A DNA stretch of 64,000 bases from an uncultured Acidiphilium sp. (GTDB taxonomy: Bacteria; Bacillota; Clostridia; Christensenellales; Borkfalkiaceae): NCBI GenBank assembly GCA_902495325.1, contig CABUWK010000001.1, positions 71,078 to 135,077 on the forward strand. The letters are read 5' to 3'. Position 1 is the first letter of the stretch, and every line of letters begins with the position of its first letter. The notes below the pieces were generated by a model, which was not told where the DNA came from, made no database searches, and saw nothing but the letters and a program-made list of their open reading frames with translations. Made by a program: the position numbers and the translations under genes. Positions 1 to 8,871 of this stretch are shown here, one piece after another.

Positions 1-1
1 A

Positions 2-439
2 CCGAAAATCGCTCTGGGACCCATCATAATCATATGGTTCGGCAGCGGAACGAAAGCCATCGTCTTCATGGCGGTGATCATCACCGTGATCGTAACGATC
101 ATCGGCATGTTAAACGGATTTCTCGCCTGCGACGAGGGAAAGATCATGCTTCTCCGGTCCATGGGGGCGAACCGGTTTCAGATCCTGACGAAACTCGTTC
201 TGCCGTCCTCCCTTTCTACCTTCATTTCCTGTCTGAAAATCAACGTGGGGATGTCCTGGATCGGATCCATCATGGGAGAATACCTCTCCTCGAAACAGGG
301 CATCGGCTATCTGATCGTGTACGGCGGGCAGGTTTTCAAACTCGATCTCGTAATGGCAAGCACCGTGGTTCTGTGCATTCTTGCCGGCGGGATGTATGCG
401 ATCGTATCTTTACTCGAGAAAATACTCGTAAAAAAGTAA
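2..439 (+). CDS. ABC transporter permease (SsuC/TauC/ThiX-like), 5' truncated by window edge
   Basis: This is the C-terminal part of a binding-protein-dependent transport permease. It would form the membrane channel of a small-molecule importer such as one for sulfonates, nitrate or a thiamine precursor; the substrate cannot be told. The reading frame is open from base 2, with residues PKIALGPIIIIWFG before the first in-frame ATG at 68, so the real start lies outside the window. The conserved EAA-type loop is visible as residues LRSMGANRFQILTKLVLPSS, followed by the usual closing transmembrane helices and a basic end. A GC-rich hairpin with a T-run follows the stop. Its last 104 bases overlap the convergent YkvI-like gene. 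The family is secure; the substrate is not. Confidence 0.85.
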   Translation, partial: PKIALGPIIIIWFGSGTKAIVFMAVIITVIVTIIGMLNGFLACDEGKIMLLRSMGANRFQILTKLVLPSSLSTFISCLKINVGMSWIGSIMGEYLSSKQGIGYLIVYGGQVFKLDLVMASTVVLCILAGGMYAIVSLLEKILVKK

Positions 440-1388
440 GAAAGATCAGAAGCGCAAGCCCCGCCACACCTACGGCGGGGTAAACTTTTTCCACGATTTT
501 CTCAAACCCCGCCCGCGCCAACGCCAAAGCGGCAAGCGACAGGACGATTTTCTGTAAAATCGCCGTTTCCCCGCGGCAGACCTTCATCAGCCCGTAATGA
601 GAACAGAACAGCGTGCTGTAAATTCCGACGATCAGAACGAAGAAATACACCGCATACGCCGCCGATCCTTTCTCTTTCGAATACCGGTACAAAGGCATGG
701 GATCGCCCGAAAGGAAAAATCCGCATACCACGTAAAGAATCAGAGAAACGGATACCGTCAGCGTGACGGCGGCAATCACGGAAGAGAATGCTTTCCCTGT
801 TTTTCCCTCCGTCCCGCCGGCATCCGCTATCACGGGAAAAGAGAGCAGAACGTTCATGCCGACGTATAAAAGAGGCATGCTCCTGCCTTCCCCCGTGACC
901 GGAGAGATCGGGATCGTACCGAAATATTTTACGGAAGGCGCCGTAAGCCACAGGACGGAGACAACTGCCAGGGGAAGAAAAACAAGAGAGATCTTTTCGA
1001 TGAACCCCATGCCTTTCCCGCAGATAAAAAACGATAAAATTAAAGATATTATCGGAAAAATTACATTGTTTTCCGACAGACGGAACAAATCGCGGAACAC
1101 CTCCGACAAAGCCGACAGCATGCAGGACAGCACCACAATATTGACAAGCCCGACCGCCTTTTCCGTCGCGAGGAAAAACTTTCCCCTCTCCGCGGTGCCG
1201 ATAGAATAAAACGCCGCGGCAAACAAAAGGCAACACGCCCACAGTGCGGAAACGGACGGGTCGGCGGCGAAGAAAACGGCGATCTCCTTTCCCGTAACAA
1301 ACCCCGCCCCGATCACGCTTCCGACGATCGCGAACGCGCGGGACAATACCGCGCCCGCGCGCAAAATAAAAGACCGTTTCATACGCAT
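336..1388 (-). CDS. YkvI-like integral membrane protein
   Basis: This is a multi-pass membrane protein of the YkvI family, related to amino-acid/sodium symporters of the LeuT fold. The N-terminal motif IVGSVIGAGFVTGKEI matches the family signature of the first unwound helix, and about ten hydrophobic segments follow. The substrate is unknown. The start at 1388 is chosen because a weak AAGGA lies upstream; ATG at 1382 and at 1445 are alternatives. The last 30 residues are hydrophilic and overlap the convergent ABC permease gene by 104 bases, so the natural C-terminus may have been extended by read-through into the neighbour. The gene stands alone, with no obvious partner. Confidence 0.75.
   Translation of the reverse strand: MRMKRSFILRAGAVLSRAFAIVGSVIGAGFVTGKEIAVFFAADPSVSALWACCLLFAAAFYSIGTAERGKFFLATEKAVGLVNIVVLSCMLSALSEVFRDLFRLSENNVIFPIISLILSFFICGKGMGFIEKISLVFLPLAVVSVLWLTAPSVKYFGTIPISPVTGEGRSMPLLYVGMNVLLSFPVIADAGGTEGKTGKAFSSVIAAVTLTVSVSLILYVVCGFFLSGDPMPLYRYSKEKGSAAYAVYFFVLIVGIYSTLFCSHYGLMKVCRGETAILQKIVLSLAALALARAGFEKIVEKVYPAVGVAGLALLIFLTFLRVFSRVKIRSHTSRRQECTEPRCLPLRDRV
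459..490 (+). terminator. Intrinsic terminator of the ABC permease operon
   Basis: The arms CCCCGCC (459-465) and GGCGGGG (474-480) are followed by TAAACTTTTT. The site lies 20 bases after the permease stop and inside the 3' coding part of the convergent YkvI-like gene, where the stem encodes the residues PAVGVAG. Confidence 0.7.
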
Positions 1389-1506
1389 ATCGTATGAGCC
1401 GGTCCTTGTTTTTATTCTCGGTGGCAGTTTTTTTCCCGTCGGCATCCGGGCGGAGAAATCCGTTGTCCGCCTTTATTCCTTTGCCGTAAAACCGGCAGGC
1501 AACGAC

Positions 1507-2289
1507 CTATCTGCTCTTTTTATAACTCACCGGGCACTCACCGCCGAGCGATTCGATCGCAAACCGGATCTCCTTGAAATCGTTATACGAAACGGAAGGA
1601 TCTTTTGCCGCTTCGATCAGAAGAGGCAGAACGCTTTCGTCCCCGTAACGGGCAAGATAATCGGCATAAAGAGAACGATCTCCCGCATGCGCGGTAAATT
1701 CGTCCGAAAGAATCTTCGTGACCCTTCCGTCTGCCGGCATACAGGAAAGAATTTCGGCGAAATATTTTCTGCCCGAAGCTCCCGCCTTATCCCAGGCGGC
1801 GAGCACGGCTTCCTTCACGGCATCGCAGGGAGATTCGCATAATTTCTCCGTCAGCGTTTCCGCAAGGCTTTCGCCCGCGCTTTCTTCCAGCAGAACGGAA
1901 ACGTACTTTTCCGCCATCGCCCCGTCGTTTTCGGGCGAAGGCAGAAGGTTTACGGCATACACCGCGAGTTCTTCCGTCTCTGCTGCCGAAACGAATTTTT
2001 CGAGACAGGACGCGGCGTCCTTGCGGCGGGAGATCTCCTCACACAAGAAGTCGGAAACGGATTTCCCTTTCTTTACCCGCTCCTTCAGTTCTTCCGCGAG
2101 CTCTTCCGTGGAAAAGCCGCCGAAATATTCGTCCGGCGTTTTATTTCCGAGTTCTTTCAGTTTTGTTTTTCCGAACTCAGAATAAACTTCTCCCACCTTG
2201 TTTTCCAGTTCCTCTTCCGTAAATTTTCCCGCATTTTTTGCGAGGTATTTTCTGAAAAAAGTTTCAAAAAGTCCGTCAACGTCAATCAT
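1507..2289 (-). CDS. Unknown acidic helical protein with HEAT-like repeats
   Basis: I do not recognise the family. The product is about 260 residues, acidic, predicted soluble and almost entirely helical. Its second half, with segments such as DESVLPLLIEAAKDPS and EIRFAIESLGGE, resembles HEAT/ARM repeat helices. The ATG at 2289 is preferred over an upstream in-frame start because it overlaps the stop of the preceding TPR gene in the string ATGATTGA, a classic translational-coupling arrangement. It is therefore the last gene of an hslO-TPR-unknown unit and may act with the TPR protein as a scaffold. No catalytic motif is visible. Confidence 0.6.
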   Translation of the reverse strand: MIDVDGLFETFFRKYLAKNAGKFTEEELENKVGEVYSEFGKTKLKELGNKTPDEYFGGFSTEELAEELKERVKKGKSVSDFLCEEISRRKDAASCLEKFVSAAETEELAVYAVNLLPSPENDGAMAEKYVSVLLEESAGESLAETLTEKLCESPCDAVKEAVLAAWDKAGASGRKYFAEILSCMPADGRVTKILSDEFTAHAGDRSLYADYLARYGDESVLPLLIEAAKDPSVSYNDFKEIRFAIESLGGECPVSYKKSR

Positions 2290-3967
2290 TTTCGTTTGTC
2301 TCCTTTGCAAGGTACAGAATATTCACCACGTCTTCCTTCTTCGCGTCGAAAAACCGGTAAGCGATGTCTTTATCCGGAAAGATCTTCAATCCGGAATAGA
2401 AATAAATCGCGCATCCGAGGGCGGCTACGTCCTTCACGTTGCGGACGTTTCCGTTTTCGATCAATTCTCGCTGCAGCTCTTCCGCTCCGTAAGAAAGCAG
2501 TTCGAGCCGGTCGCGTTCAAACAGCGTGAGCCTGCCGAAAGCATAGGCATGCGCCTTTGAAAAAAGAACCTTTCCCGTTCCTTCGAGCTCCGGATGCGAA
2601 AAAGCAAACGTGCAATACAGATCGGAATAAACGACGGCGCAACTCCCCTTTTCCCCGTTCTGGCAAAGCATGGAGATCAGGCGATGTTTCACGTCGTCCG
2701 AAACGCCGATCGAAATGAGTTTCGATTTCAGAAAATCGATAAAGACCTTTTTCCCCGAACAGGCAAATACGACGCCGAGCGCGATCTGCACGGAAGTGTT
2801 GTTCTCCGTGAATCCCCATTCGGCAGTTTCGAGGATCTGTTTCTGCGTATAATTTTCGTGCGAGCATTTTCCTTTCGCGAAAAGATCGCGGATCAATCCG
2901 ACGCGCGCTTCCCTTTCTTTTTCCGGCAAAGAAAACGATAGCGTGAGAGGTTCCGCTTCTCTTTCCCCGTCGACGACCCCCTGCACGAATTCCGTATAAT
3001 ACAAAGCGATCGGATTGTACGAGATGAGATAGGCGCTTTTGAACGCCGCGAGAGCTTCTTTCGTCATTCCCTTTTCATACAGCAGAAACCCGCGGATGAA
3101 ATTGGTGTTCACGTCGTGCGGAGAACGGGATATGATGAGCGAAGACACGTCGAACGCATCTTCCTTTCTCCCGATTTCGAGCAGGAAGTTGAGTTTCTTG
3201 TACAGCTCCGCGATATCTTCTGGAGAATACGCCAGAAACTCGCCGACGTATTTTTCGGCTTCTTCCGATTTTTCTTCCGCCCGCAGAACGCGGATCAGCG
3301 TGGCATACACCGATGTGTCGGCTTTTCCTTCCCCCGCGATCGCGCGGAGGTCGTCTGCGGCTTCTTCCTTTTTCCCGAGATCGTATTCGGCGATCGCCTT
3401 ATCCGTTCTCGCGCGGACGGAATACGAGGTATTGTCCGGAACGGCGGAAAACGCTTCGATCGCGGCGGCATAATCCTGTCCGGACAGCGCTTCCGATCCC
3501 TTTTCGTAATTCTCTTCGGCAACGTCTTCCGGATCGGGCGGATAGACCACGCGGTAAGCCGCGAGCCTGTCCTCGTTTTCGCTTTTCATGTATTCTTCCA
3601 GAACGTCGTCGAAGAAACCCTCTTCCCCGCCCCCGCGGGCTAACTGAAAGCCGAAATAAATTCCGGCGAATTTTCTGTTTCCGAGAAAATAAAAGTTCGC
3701 ACCGAGCCCGTTATACGCCTCGGGCGTTTCTTCATCGGTCGCAATCGAAAGATAACGGAACCAATAATCGATCGCATTCTCGAAAAGCCCCATTTCGGTA
3801 TACAGATCGGCAATCTGGGCGTAAAACTCCGTCGTCGGCTTTCTCTTCGCCTCGTACACGAGAGAGGAGACGGCGCTCACGTAATCGTCGGCGTCCCGCT
3901 TCTCTTCGGCGCGGTCGAGGATCCTGTCCGTCGTCCTTACAAATTTTATCACGTTGTTATTCTTCAT
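2282..3967 (-). CDS. Tetratricopeptide repeat (TPR) protein
   Basis: This is a roughly 560-residue soluble protein built of TPR-type helix pairs. Clear units include YAQIADLYTEMGLFENAIDYW near residue 50, the segment around NYEKGSEALSGQDYAAAIEAF near 155, and FIRGFLLYEKGMTKEALAAF near 290. Such proteins usually act as protein-binding scaffolds; the partner is unknown. No signal peptide is seen. The C-terminal third (from about residue 330) no longer shows the TPR pattern and may be a separate domain. ATG 3967 is favoured over GTG 3973. The start overlaps the end of hslO by a few bases and the stop overlaps the start of the next gene, so the three are co-translated. Confidence 0.75.
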   Translation of the reverse strand: MKNNNVIKFVRTTDRILDRAEEKRDADDYVSAVSSLVYEAKRKPTTEFYAQIADLYTEMGLFENAIDYWFRYLSIATDEETPEAYNGLGANFYFLGNRKFAGIYFGFQLARGGGEEGFFDDVLEEYMKSENEDRLAAYRVVYPPDPEDVAEENYEKGSEALSGQDYAAAIEAFSAVPDNTSYSVRARTDKAIAEYDLGKKEEAADDLRAIAGEGKADTSVYATLIRVLRAEEKSEEAEKYVGEFLAYSPEDIAELYKKLNFLLEIGRKEDAFDVSSLIISRSPHDVNTNFIRGFLLYEKGMTKEALAAFKSAYLISYNPIALYYTEFVQGVVDGEREAEPLTLSFSLPEKEREARVGLIRDLFAKGKCSHENYTQKQILETAEWGFTENNTSVQIALGVVFACSGKKVFIDFLKSKLISIGVSDDVKHRLISMLCQNGEKGSCAVVYSDLYCTFAFSHPELEGTGKVLFSKAHAYAFGRLTLFERDRLELLSYGAEELQRELIENGNVRNVKDVAALGCAIYFYSGLKIFPDKDIAYRFFDAKKEDVVNILYLAKETNEND

Positions 3968-4889
3968 TGGCACCGTCCGTTTTATCGTCTTCCGAACCGT
4001 TTTTTCCGCCGTTTTCCCCCTTCACGGAAGATTCTCCGGCAAGCAGACGGTTCACGTCTTCTGCGGTATAAACGTATTTCCGATCGCAGAACTGACAACA
4101 CACCTCGATCTTCCCTTCCTGTGCGAGAGAATCCCTCAGTTCCTTTTCGCCGAGAGTAACGAGTACCCCGTCAATATAATCTCTGCTGCAGTTACAACGG
4201 TAAACGGGATATCGGTCTTCGTAAGCGTTCCCCGCAAAAAAGTCCTTCCAGACCCCTTCGAGCCCGCCCTTTTCCATCATGGAACTGATATCTTTGAACT
4301 GTGCGAGAAGAGCTTCCGCCCGGGCGATATTCTCTTCGCGGCAATCCGGCAGAGGCTGAAGGACAAGCCCGCCCGCGCCGAGACATTTTCCGTCCGTTCC
4401 GATACGAACGCCGAGCGCCATCCCCGTCGGCTGCTGTTCGCTGATCGCGTAATACGCGGCGAAATCTTCGGCGATCTCCCCGCTTGTGAGTTCGCATCTT
4501 CCGACGTAAGGTTCTTTCAGCCCGATGTTCTTCACGACCGTCATTCTACCCTTGCCGACAAGCCCGCCCACATTGAGTTTTCCGTCTGCGCGCGGCGGCA
4601 AAGAAGCGTCCGGATGATCGATACATCCGCGGATATGCAAAGCGGCGTCCGCCGCAACAACGATCCGCCCGCCGGCGCCGTCTCCGTCGATCGTGACGGA
4701 AAGCCTGTCGTCTTCCCCTTTCATACAGGAAACCATAAAAGCGCAAGCCGTCATCGTCCGCCCGAGCCCCGCCGCGGCAAGCGGCGATAAACCGTGGATC
4801 CGGATCGCTTCGTTCACGATATCCGTCGTTTCGAGAAGAGAAACCGATATTTCGTTGTCATACAATAAAGTTTTTCTCAAAATACCCAT
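3957..4889 (-). CDS. hslO: Redox-regulated holdase chaperone Hsp33
   Basis: Hsp33 is a cytoplasmic chaperone that is switched on by oxidation: four cysteines release zinc and form disulfides. The protein has the usual N-terminal fold and the zinc-centre motif CNC (Cys232, Cys234) and CQFC (Cys265, Cys268), giving the family pattern CxC-CxxC. At 310 residues it is slightly longer than normal because of an acidic, glycine/lysine-rich tail (about residues 285-310). The tail overlaps the following TPR gene. In an anaerobe this fits protection during oxygen exposure, together with the rubrerythrin at 24 kb. Only a weak GGAAT ribosome site precedes the start. Confidence 0.93.
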   Translation of the reverse strand: MGILRKTLLYDNEISVSLLETTDIVNEAIRIHGLSPLAAAGLGRTMTACAFMVSCMKGEDDRLSVTIDGDGAGGRIVVAADAALHIRGCIDHPDASLPPRADGKLNVGGLVGKGRMTVVKNIGLKEPYVGRCELTSGEIAEDFAAYYAISEQQPTGMALGVRIGTDGKCLGAGGLVLQPLPDCREENIARAEALLAQFKDISSMMEKGGLEGVWKDFFAGNAYEDRYPVYRCNCSRDYIDGVLVTLGEKELRDSLAQEGKIEVCCQFCDRKYVYTAEDVNRLLAGESSVKGENGGKNGSEDDKTDGANEE

Positions 4890-4923
4890 ATTTATTCCGT
4901 TATTCTTATCGCCGCCGGCGGTT

Positions 4924-5646
4924 TCAGCCGCGCAGAGAGGAGAACGTGAGACGATCTCCCGTTTCCGACGCCGTCACCTCGATTTCGCGAAAACCCGCTT
5001 TTTCCAGCGAGGAAATCAGGTCGTCTTTCCTGTGTACATACTGTACGTGCGTTTCGTCCCGCCGCTCGTAAAGATCTCCTTTCCTCAGAAAAAACGTGAG
5101 ATCCATCGTCACCTTTTCCCCGTCGAAAGAATTGAACCAGAGATAGGACACATCGTCGTCCACCTCGCCGTACATGTTGTTGCCGAGCGTGTTTTTCAGT
5201 TTTTCTTCCGAAGAAACGTCGAAAAGAAGCAAGCCGCCCTTCGCGAGAGCTTTCGCAAACGCGGCAAAAGCCTTGTCCGTCTCTTCCGGTCTCAGATAAT
5301 TCACCCCGTCGTTGATGACGGTGACGAACCCGAGTTTCCCGTTTGCGCGGAACTTTTTCATATCTTCCAGAACGAAAGGGATCGAAAGCCCTTCCTTTGC
5401 CGTAAGCCGCGCGGCTTCATTCAGCATTTCCGGGCTGAGATCGGCTCCGAACACGTCGAACCCCGCCCGCTTGAGAGCCCTTGTGAAATGCCCGCTTCCG
5501 CAGGCGACGTCCGCCCCTTTTTTCGACGGAGCGCGTCTTTTTACCTCATTACAAACGTTCTGCGACCATTGTTTATAGTCGCAGGAAGTCATGAGATATT
5601 CGTAACAGGAAGCGAGAGCGCTGTACGCTTCTCCCTTTTTATTCAT
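4924..5646 (-). CDS. Class I SAM-dependent methyltransferase
   Basis: A soluble methyltransferase of 240 residues. The SAM-binding motif I is seen as GADVACGSGHFTRAL, with motif II as DVFGADLSPEML and the post-I acidic residue in place. The substrate cannot be deduced. The start at 5646 is chosen over an upstream in-frame ATG at 5736 because it overlaps the stop of the preceding membrane-protein gene in ATGAATAA, indicating translational coupling. The longer form would add 30 strongly basic residues that look like read-through of the neighbour. It forms a two-gene unit with the DUF624-like membrane protein. Confidence 0.82.
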   Translation of the reverse strand: MNKKGEAYSALASCYEYLMTSCDYKQWSQNVCNEVKRRAPSKKGADVACGSGHFTRALKRAGFDVFGADLSPEMLNEAARLTAKEGLSIPFVLEDMKKFRANGKLGFVTVINDGVNYLRPEETDKAFAAFAKALAKGGLLLFDVSSEEKLKNTLGNNMYGEVDDDVSYLWFNSFDGEKVTMDLTFFLRKGDLYERRDETHVQYVHRKDDLISSLEKAGFREIEVTASETGDRLTFSSLRG

Positions 5647-6904
5647 CCTTCTTGTCTTCTCCGCTTTCGTCCGGCGTTCCGCCGTCGTTTTCGTCTGCCG
5701 CCTGTTTTTTACAGGTGCGTTTTTCTTCTTCGGCAAGAAGATCTTCGAAGGTTTCCGTTTTTACGTCGCCGTCGCGGAGATGTTCTTCGGCATAGCGGTC
5801 GCTGTCGCGGCGCATCGCCTCTTTCGTCTCCTCGAGCTTTTCAAGGTCTTTACGGCTGAAACTCGTCGGCAGTTCGTAAAGTTCCACGTCGTAGTCGGTA
5901 ATCGGTTTGACGGGTCTTTCTTTGAGTTTCGACTTGCCGATGAGAACTTCTTCCTTGTCCCCTTCCGCAGTCTTTTCCTGTCTGTAAATTCCCCTGTTCT
6001 TCTTCGCGCCGGGCACTTTGTCGTTGATGAACTTATCGAACACCCAGTTGGAATAGTCCGTCCAGATCAGCATGAAGACCGAAACGCCCCACACGCAGAT
6101 CAGAATCACGCCGAGCATGGTAAGAAGCTGAACGCCGAATGCGCAAAGGAAGAAGAAAACCGCAGCAAACAGAGCGAAAAAGATATTCGTGGGAAAAAGC
6201 GCGATCGAAAGAATAAACGAATTGCGGACCAACTGCCAGAATTTCAGCTTGTAGGTCACGCCGATCGTGAGCATGTAAAGCACCATCATCGTGGCGATCA
6301 CCATCACGAGAACGGTCACGACTTTCGCGATGACGAAAAGCCAGTCCTTTCCCGCATGCGTCGCGATCATGACGGACGACATATTGAGCGAAAGCACCGA
6401 AACCGCCATGATGACGGCATACAGCAGAAGAGAAAACAGCACGACGAAGAAGTTCTGTTTCACCCCTTTCCAGAAATCGGACGCAACGGAAACGCCTTCC
6501 GCCCACACCAGGTTTCTCATCACGTAAAAACCGCCCGAAAACCCGACGGCGGCGATAACGACGCCGATCGGTAAAAAGCGGAAGATGTAGAGATTGAGGG
6601 AAAGTTCGAGCTGTTCCGCAAGACCGACCGTAGACGGGAACACGGGATACCCGACCCCGAAGTTCTGCGCAAACGGATAATTCGCCACGTCGTAAGTCTT
6701 CATCATGTAGCGGATCACGAAAATCGCGACCGTCGGCAACAAAAACAAAAGGGTGAGAAGATTCAACCCGAAAAGTTTCGACATGTTGGTTTTGAAAACG
6801 TCCCATCCGAGACTCCAACGGCTTGTCGGAAGGGTGGAACGCGCATAGCTTTCCGAACGCTCCGGACCTTCGAACATTCTGGCAATAAAGCCTTTTTTTG
6901 CCAT
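5639..6904 (-). CDS. Multi-pass membrane protein with long cytoplasmic acidic tail (YesL/DUF624-like)
   Basis: The first about 290 residues hold five to six hydrophobic helices. The opening segment, with FGLNLLTLLFLLPTVAIFVI, resembles the YesL/DUF624 family, although those are usually about 200 residues. A further roughly 120 residues form a highly charged tail ending in repeated Asp/Glu/Lys. The function is unknown; in other Firmicutes, DUF624 proteins sit next to carbohydrate transport genes. The start at 6904 has a good GAGGAG ribosome site 7 bases upstream, and a promoter with boxes TTGTCA and TATTAT lies at 6997-7025. The methyltransferase gene is coupled to its stop. Confidence 0.6.
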   Translation of the reverse strand: MAKKGFIARMFEGPERSESYARSTLPTSRWSLGWDVFKTNMSKLFGLNLLTLLFLLPTVAIFVIRYMMKTYDVANYPFAQNFGVGYPVFPSTVGLAEQLELSLNLYIFRFLPIGVVIAAVGFSGGFYVMRNLVWAEGVSVASDFWKGVKQNFFVVLFSLLLYAVIMAVSVLSLNMSSVMIATHAGKDWLFVIAKVVTVLVMVIATMMVLYMLTIGVTYKLKFWQLVRNSFILSIALFPTNIFFALFAAVFFFLCAFGVQLLTMLGVILICVWGVSVFMLIWTDYSNWVFDKFINDKVPGAKKNRGIYRQEKTAEGDKEEVLIGKSKLKERPVKPITDYDVELYELPTSFSRKDLEKLEETKEAMRRDSDRYAEEHLRDGDVKTETFEDLLAEEEKRTCKKQAADENDGGTPDESGEDKKDE

Positions 6905-6996
6905 AATACTCCTCTCGGGCATATGCCCGCAGACGCGGTTTTCCGCGAGCTTTCCCGCAAGTTCTTCCGCATCGTAACATAATTCGATTCTTTAAT

Positions 6997-7025
6997 ATAA
7001 TATACTATTACGGGAAGATTGACAA
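6997..7025 (-). promoter_or_regulatory. SigA-type promoter for membrane protein-methyltransferase unit
   Basis: On the minus strand, TTGTCA (7020-7025) and TATTAT (6997-7002) are separated by 17 bases, about 90 bases upstream of the start at 6904. Confidence 0.55.
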
Positions 7026-7094
7026 ACGTTTTTCCGAATATTTCGAAAAATCATTTATCTTTCACAAAAAATCACGGGAAAAAGCAAGGAAAAA

Positions 7095-7979
7095 ATGGAA
7101 AAATATTTATTTACCGGCGTTGCGACGGCTCTTTACACCCCGATCTCAGGCGGAGAGATCGATCTCGAAGAAACGGAAAAACTGATCGGACGACAGCTCG
7201 CGGGCGGCGTTTCCGCCCTCGTTCTTCTCGGCACGACCGGCGAAAGCGCGACCGTTACGCGAGACGAGAGAAAAAAACTGATCTCCTTCGCCCTTTCCCG
7301 CATAAGAAAAAGAGTTCCGCTTATCGTCGGAACGGGAAGCAACTCGACGGCGCACGCCGCGGAACTAACGGAAGAAGCGAAAAATCTCGGCGCCGATGGC
7401 GCGCTTGTCGTAACACCGTACTACAACAAGTGCACGGAAGAAGGAGCTTATCTCCATTACCGCAGGATTTCGGAAACCGGGCTTCCCTTTCTCGTTTACA
7501 ACGTACCCTCCCGGACGACGATCGATCTGTCGGCGGAAACGCTGAAAAAAATTTCGGAACTCCCCTGTTTTTACGGGATCAAGGAAGCCTCGGCAGACGA
7601 AAAAAGCGTTTCGGAAAAAATGGATCTTCTCACCGGCGCCGTCCCGTTTTATTCGGGAGCGGACGAGAAGAATTTATGGTTTTACCGTCGCGGCGCCGCG
7701 GGCGCGATCTCCGTCGCATCAAACATAAAACCTAAAACAATTGCAGATATTTACTTAAATTTTAAAAATAATTTCACATCGGAAGCCGAGCGTCTCGACA
7801 AGGCATTGCAACCCCTTTACGCCGCACTTTTCCGCGAAGTCAACCCGATCCCCCTGAAAGCCATGATCGGCATTTTATACGGAAAGGGACAGGAATTACG
7901 GCTTCCCCTTACCGCGGCAAAAAAAGAAAACGTCGAATATTTCGGAAAATTGCTGCGTACTATCGAAGACCGATTTTAA
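7095..7979 (+). CDS. dapA: 4-hydroxy-tetrahydrodipicolinate synthase
   Basis: DapA condenses pyruvate with aspartate semialdehyde, the first committed step of lysine and diaminopimelate synthesis. In spore formers this step also feeds dipicolinate. The TIM-barrel enzyme has normal length (294 residues). Visible active-site residues are GTTGE at 46-50, Tyr135 and Arg140 in YNVPSRT, and the Schiff-base Lys163 in GIKEAS. The AAGGAAAAA before ATG 7095 fits a ribosome site. dapB follows 54 bases downstream with its own ribosome site. The remaining diaminopimelate genes are not in this window. Confidence 0.95.
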   Translation: MEKYLFTGVATALYTPISGGEIDLEETEKLIGRQLAGGVSALVLLGTTGESATVTRDERKKLISFALSRIRKRVPLIVGTGSNSTAHAAELTEEAKNLGADGALVVTPYYNKCTEEGAYLHYRRISETGLPFLVYNVPSRTTIDLSAETLKKISELPCFYGIKEASADEKSVSEKMDLLTGAVPFYSGADEKNLWFYRRGAAGAISVASNIKPKTIADIYLNFKNNFTSEAERLDKALQPLYAALFREVNPIPLKAMIGILYGKGQELRLPLTAAKKENVEYFGKLLRTIEDRF

Positions 7980-8033
7980 TGCGAGAAACGTTAAAAGTTA
8001 CTACTATAACAATTCATTATACGAGGTGAAAAT

Positions 8034-8768
8034 ATGATCAATCTTCTGATATGCGGAATAAGCGGACGTATCGGACGCTTTGTTTACGATTCGGCAACCG
8101 AACGGGGGTTCAACGTCGTTTGCGGCGTAGACCGTTCTCCTGCGGGACAATCCGACTGCCCCGTTTATAAAACGTTCGACGAAGTAAAAGAACTCGTCGA
8201 CTGCGTGATCGATTTTTCCCTGCCCGACGGCACGATGCAAGCCGTTTCGTTCGCACTGTCGCGAAAATGCGCGATCGTGATCGGAACAACGGGGCTTTCG
8301 GACGCTCAGAAAGAGGAAATCGGCACCGCAGCGAGACAGATCCCTGTCTTTATGAGCGAAAACATGTCTCCCGGCATGAGCGTGATCGCCGAACTCTGCC
8401 GGATCGCCGCCGGAACATTCCGCGGCTTCGATATCGAAATCACGGAGACCCACCACGCAAAAAAAATCGACAGTCCGTCCGGTTCCGCGTTTTTGCTGGC
8501 GCGGGCGATTGAAGAAGGGCTCGGCGAAAAAAGAAACCTCGTATCCGGGCGTTCCGGAAGCCGCATACGGGACAGAAAGGAAATCGGCATTCATTCCCTC
8601 AGAGGCGGTTCCGTTACGGGCAAACACGAGGTGTACTTCTTCGGAGAAAACGAAACGATCGCGATCTCGCATACGGCGTCCTCGAAAAAGGTATTTGCGG
8701 AAGGCGCTCTTGCGGCGGCAGAATTTATAACCGGACGCGCGGCGGGATTCTATACCAGGCAAGAGTAA
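8034..8768 (+). CDS. dapB: 4-hydroxy-tetrahydrodipicolinate reductase
   Basis: DapB reduces the DapA product with NAD(P)H, the second step to diaminopimelate. The nucleotide-binding loop GISGRIG is at residues 7-13, and the catalytic motif is ETHHAKKIDSPSG with His140/His141, Lys144 and the SPSG loop. The 244-residue length is normal. The ribosome site ACGAGGTGAAAAT precedes ATG 8034. The last codons and the stop lie inside a hairpin repeat (8755-8784) that occurs again after dnaJ, so the C-terminal residues YTRQE are partly encoded by that element. Confidence 0.95.
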   Translation: MINLLICGISGRIGRFVYDSATERGFNVVCGVDRSPAGQSDCPVYKTFDEVKELVDCVIDFSLPDGTMQAVSFALSRKCAIVIGTTGLSDAQKEEIGTAARQIPVFMSENMSPGMSVIAELCRIAAGTFRGFDIEITETHHAKKIDSPSGSAFLLARAIEEGLGEKRNLVSGRSGSRIRDRKEIGIHSLRGGSVTGKHEVYFFGENETIAISHTASSKKVFAEGALAAAEFITGRAAGFYTRQE

Positions 8769-8784
8769 TACGAACCTTGCCTGG
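8755..8784. repeat. Hairpin repeat copy 1 (loop AGTAATACGAAC)
   Basis: Perfect 9-base arms CCAGGCAAG (8755-8763) and CTTGCCTGG (8776-8784) enclose the 12-base loop AGTAATACGAAC. The same loop with a compensated stem recurs at 47048-47079. The dapB stop TAA (8766-8768) is in the loop. Confidence 0.75.
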
Positions 8785-8871
8785 CATACGATGCATTCCC
8801 TCCTGTCACCCGTTTTCACATAACATAAAAGATCGTAAAATCACTTATAAAACAAGGAAATTTACAACATT

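Noticed and set aside
6905..7094. Lysine riboswitch before dapA
   Set aside because: The 190-base gap lacks the conserved lysine-aptamer blocks and any terminator; only ordinary promoter signals are seen.
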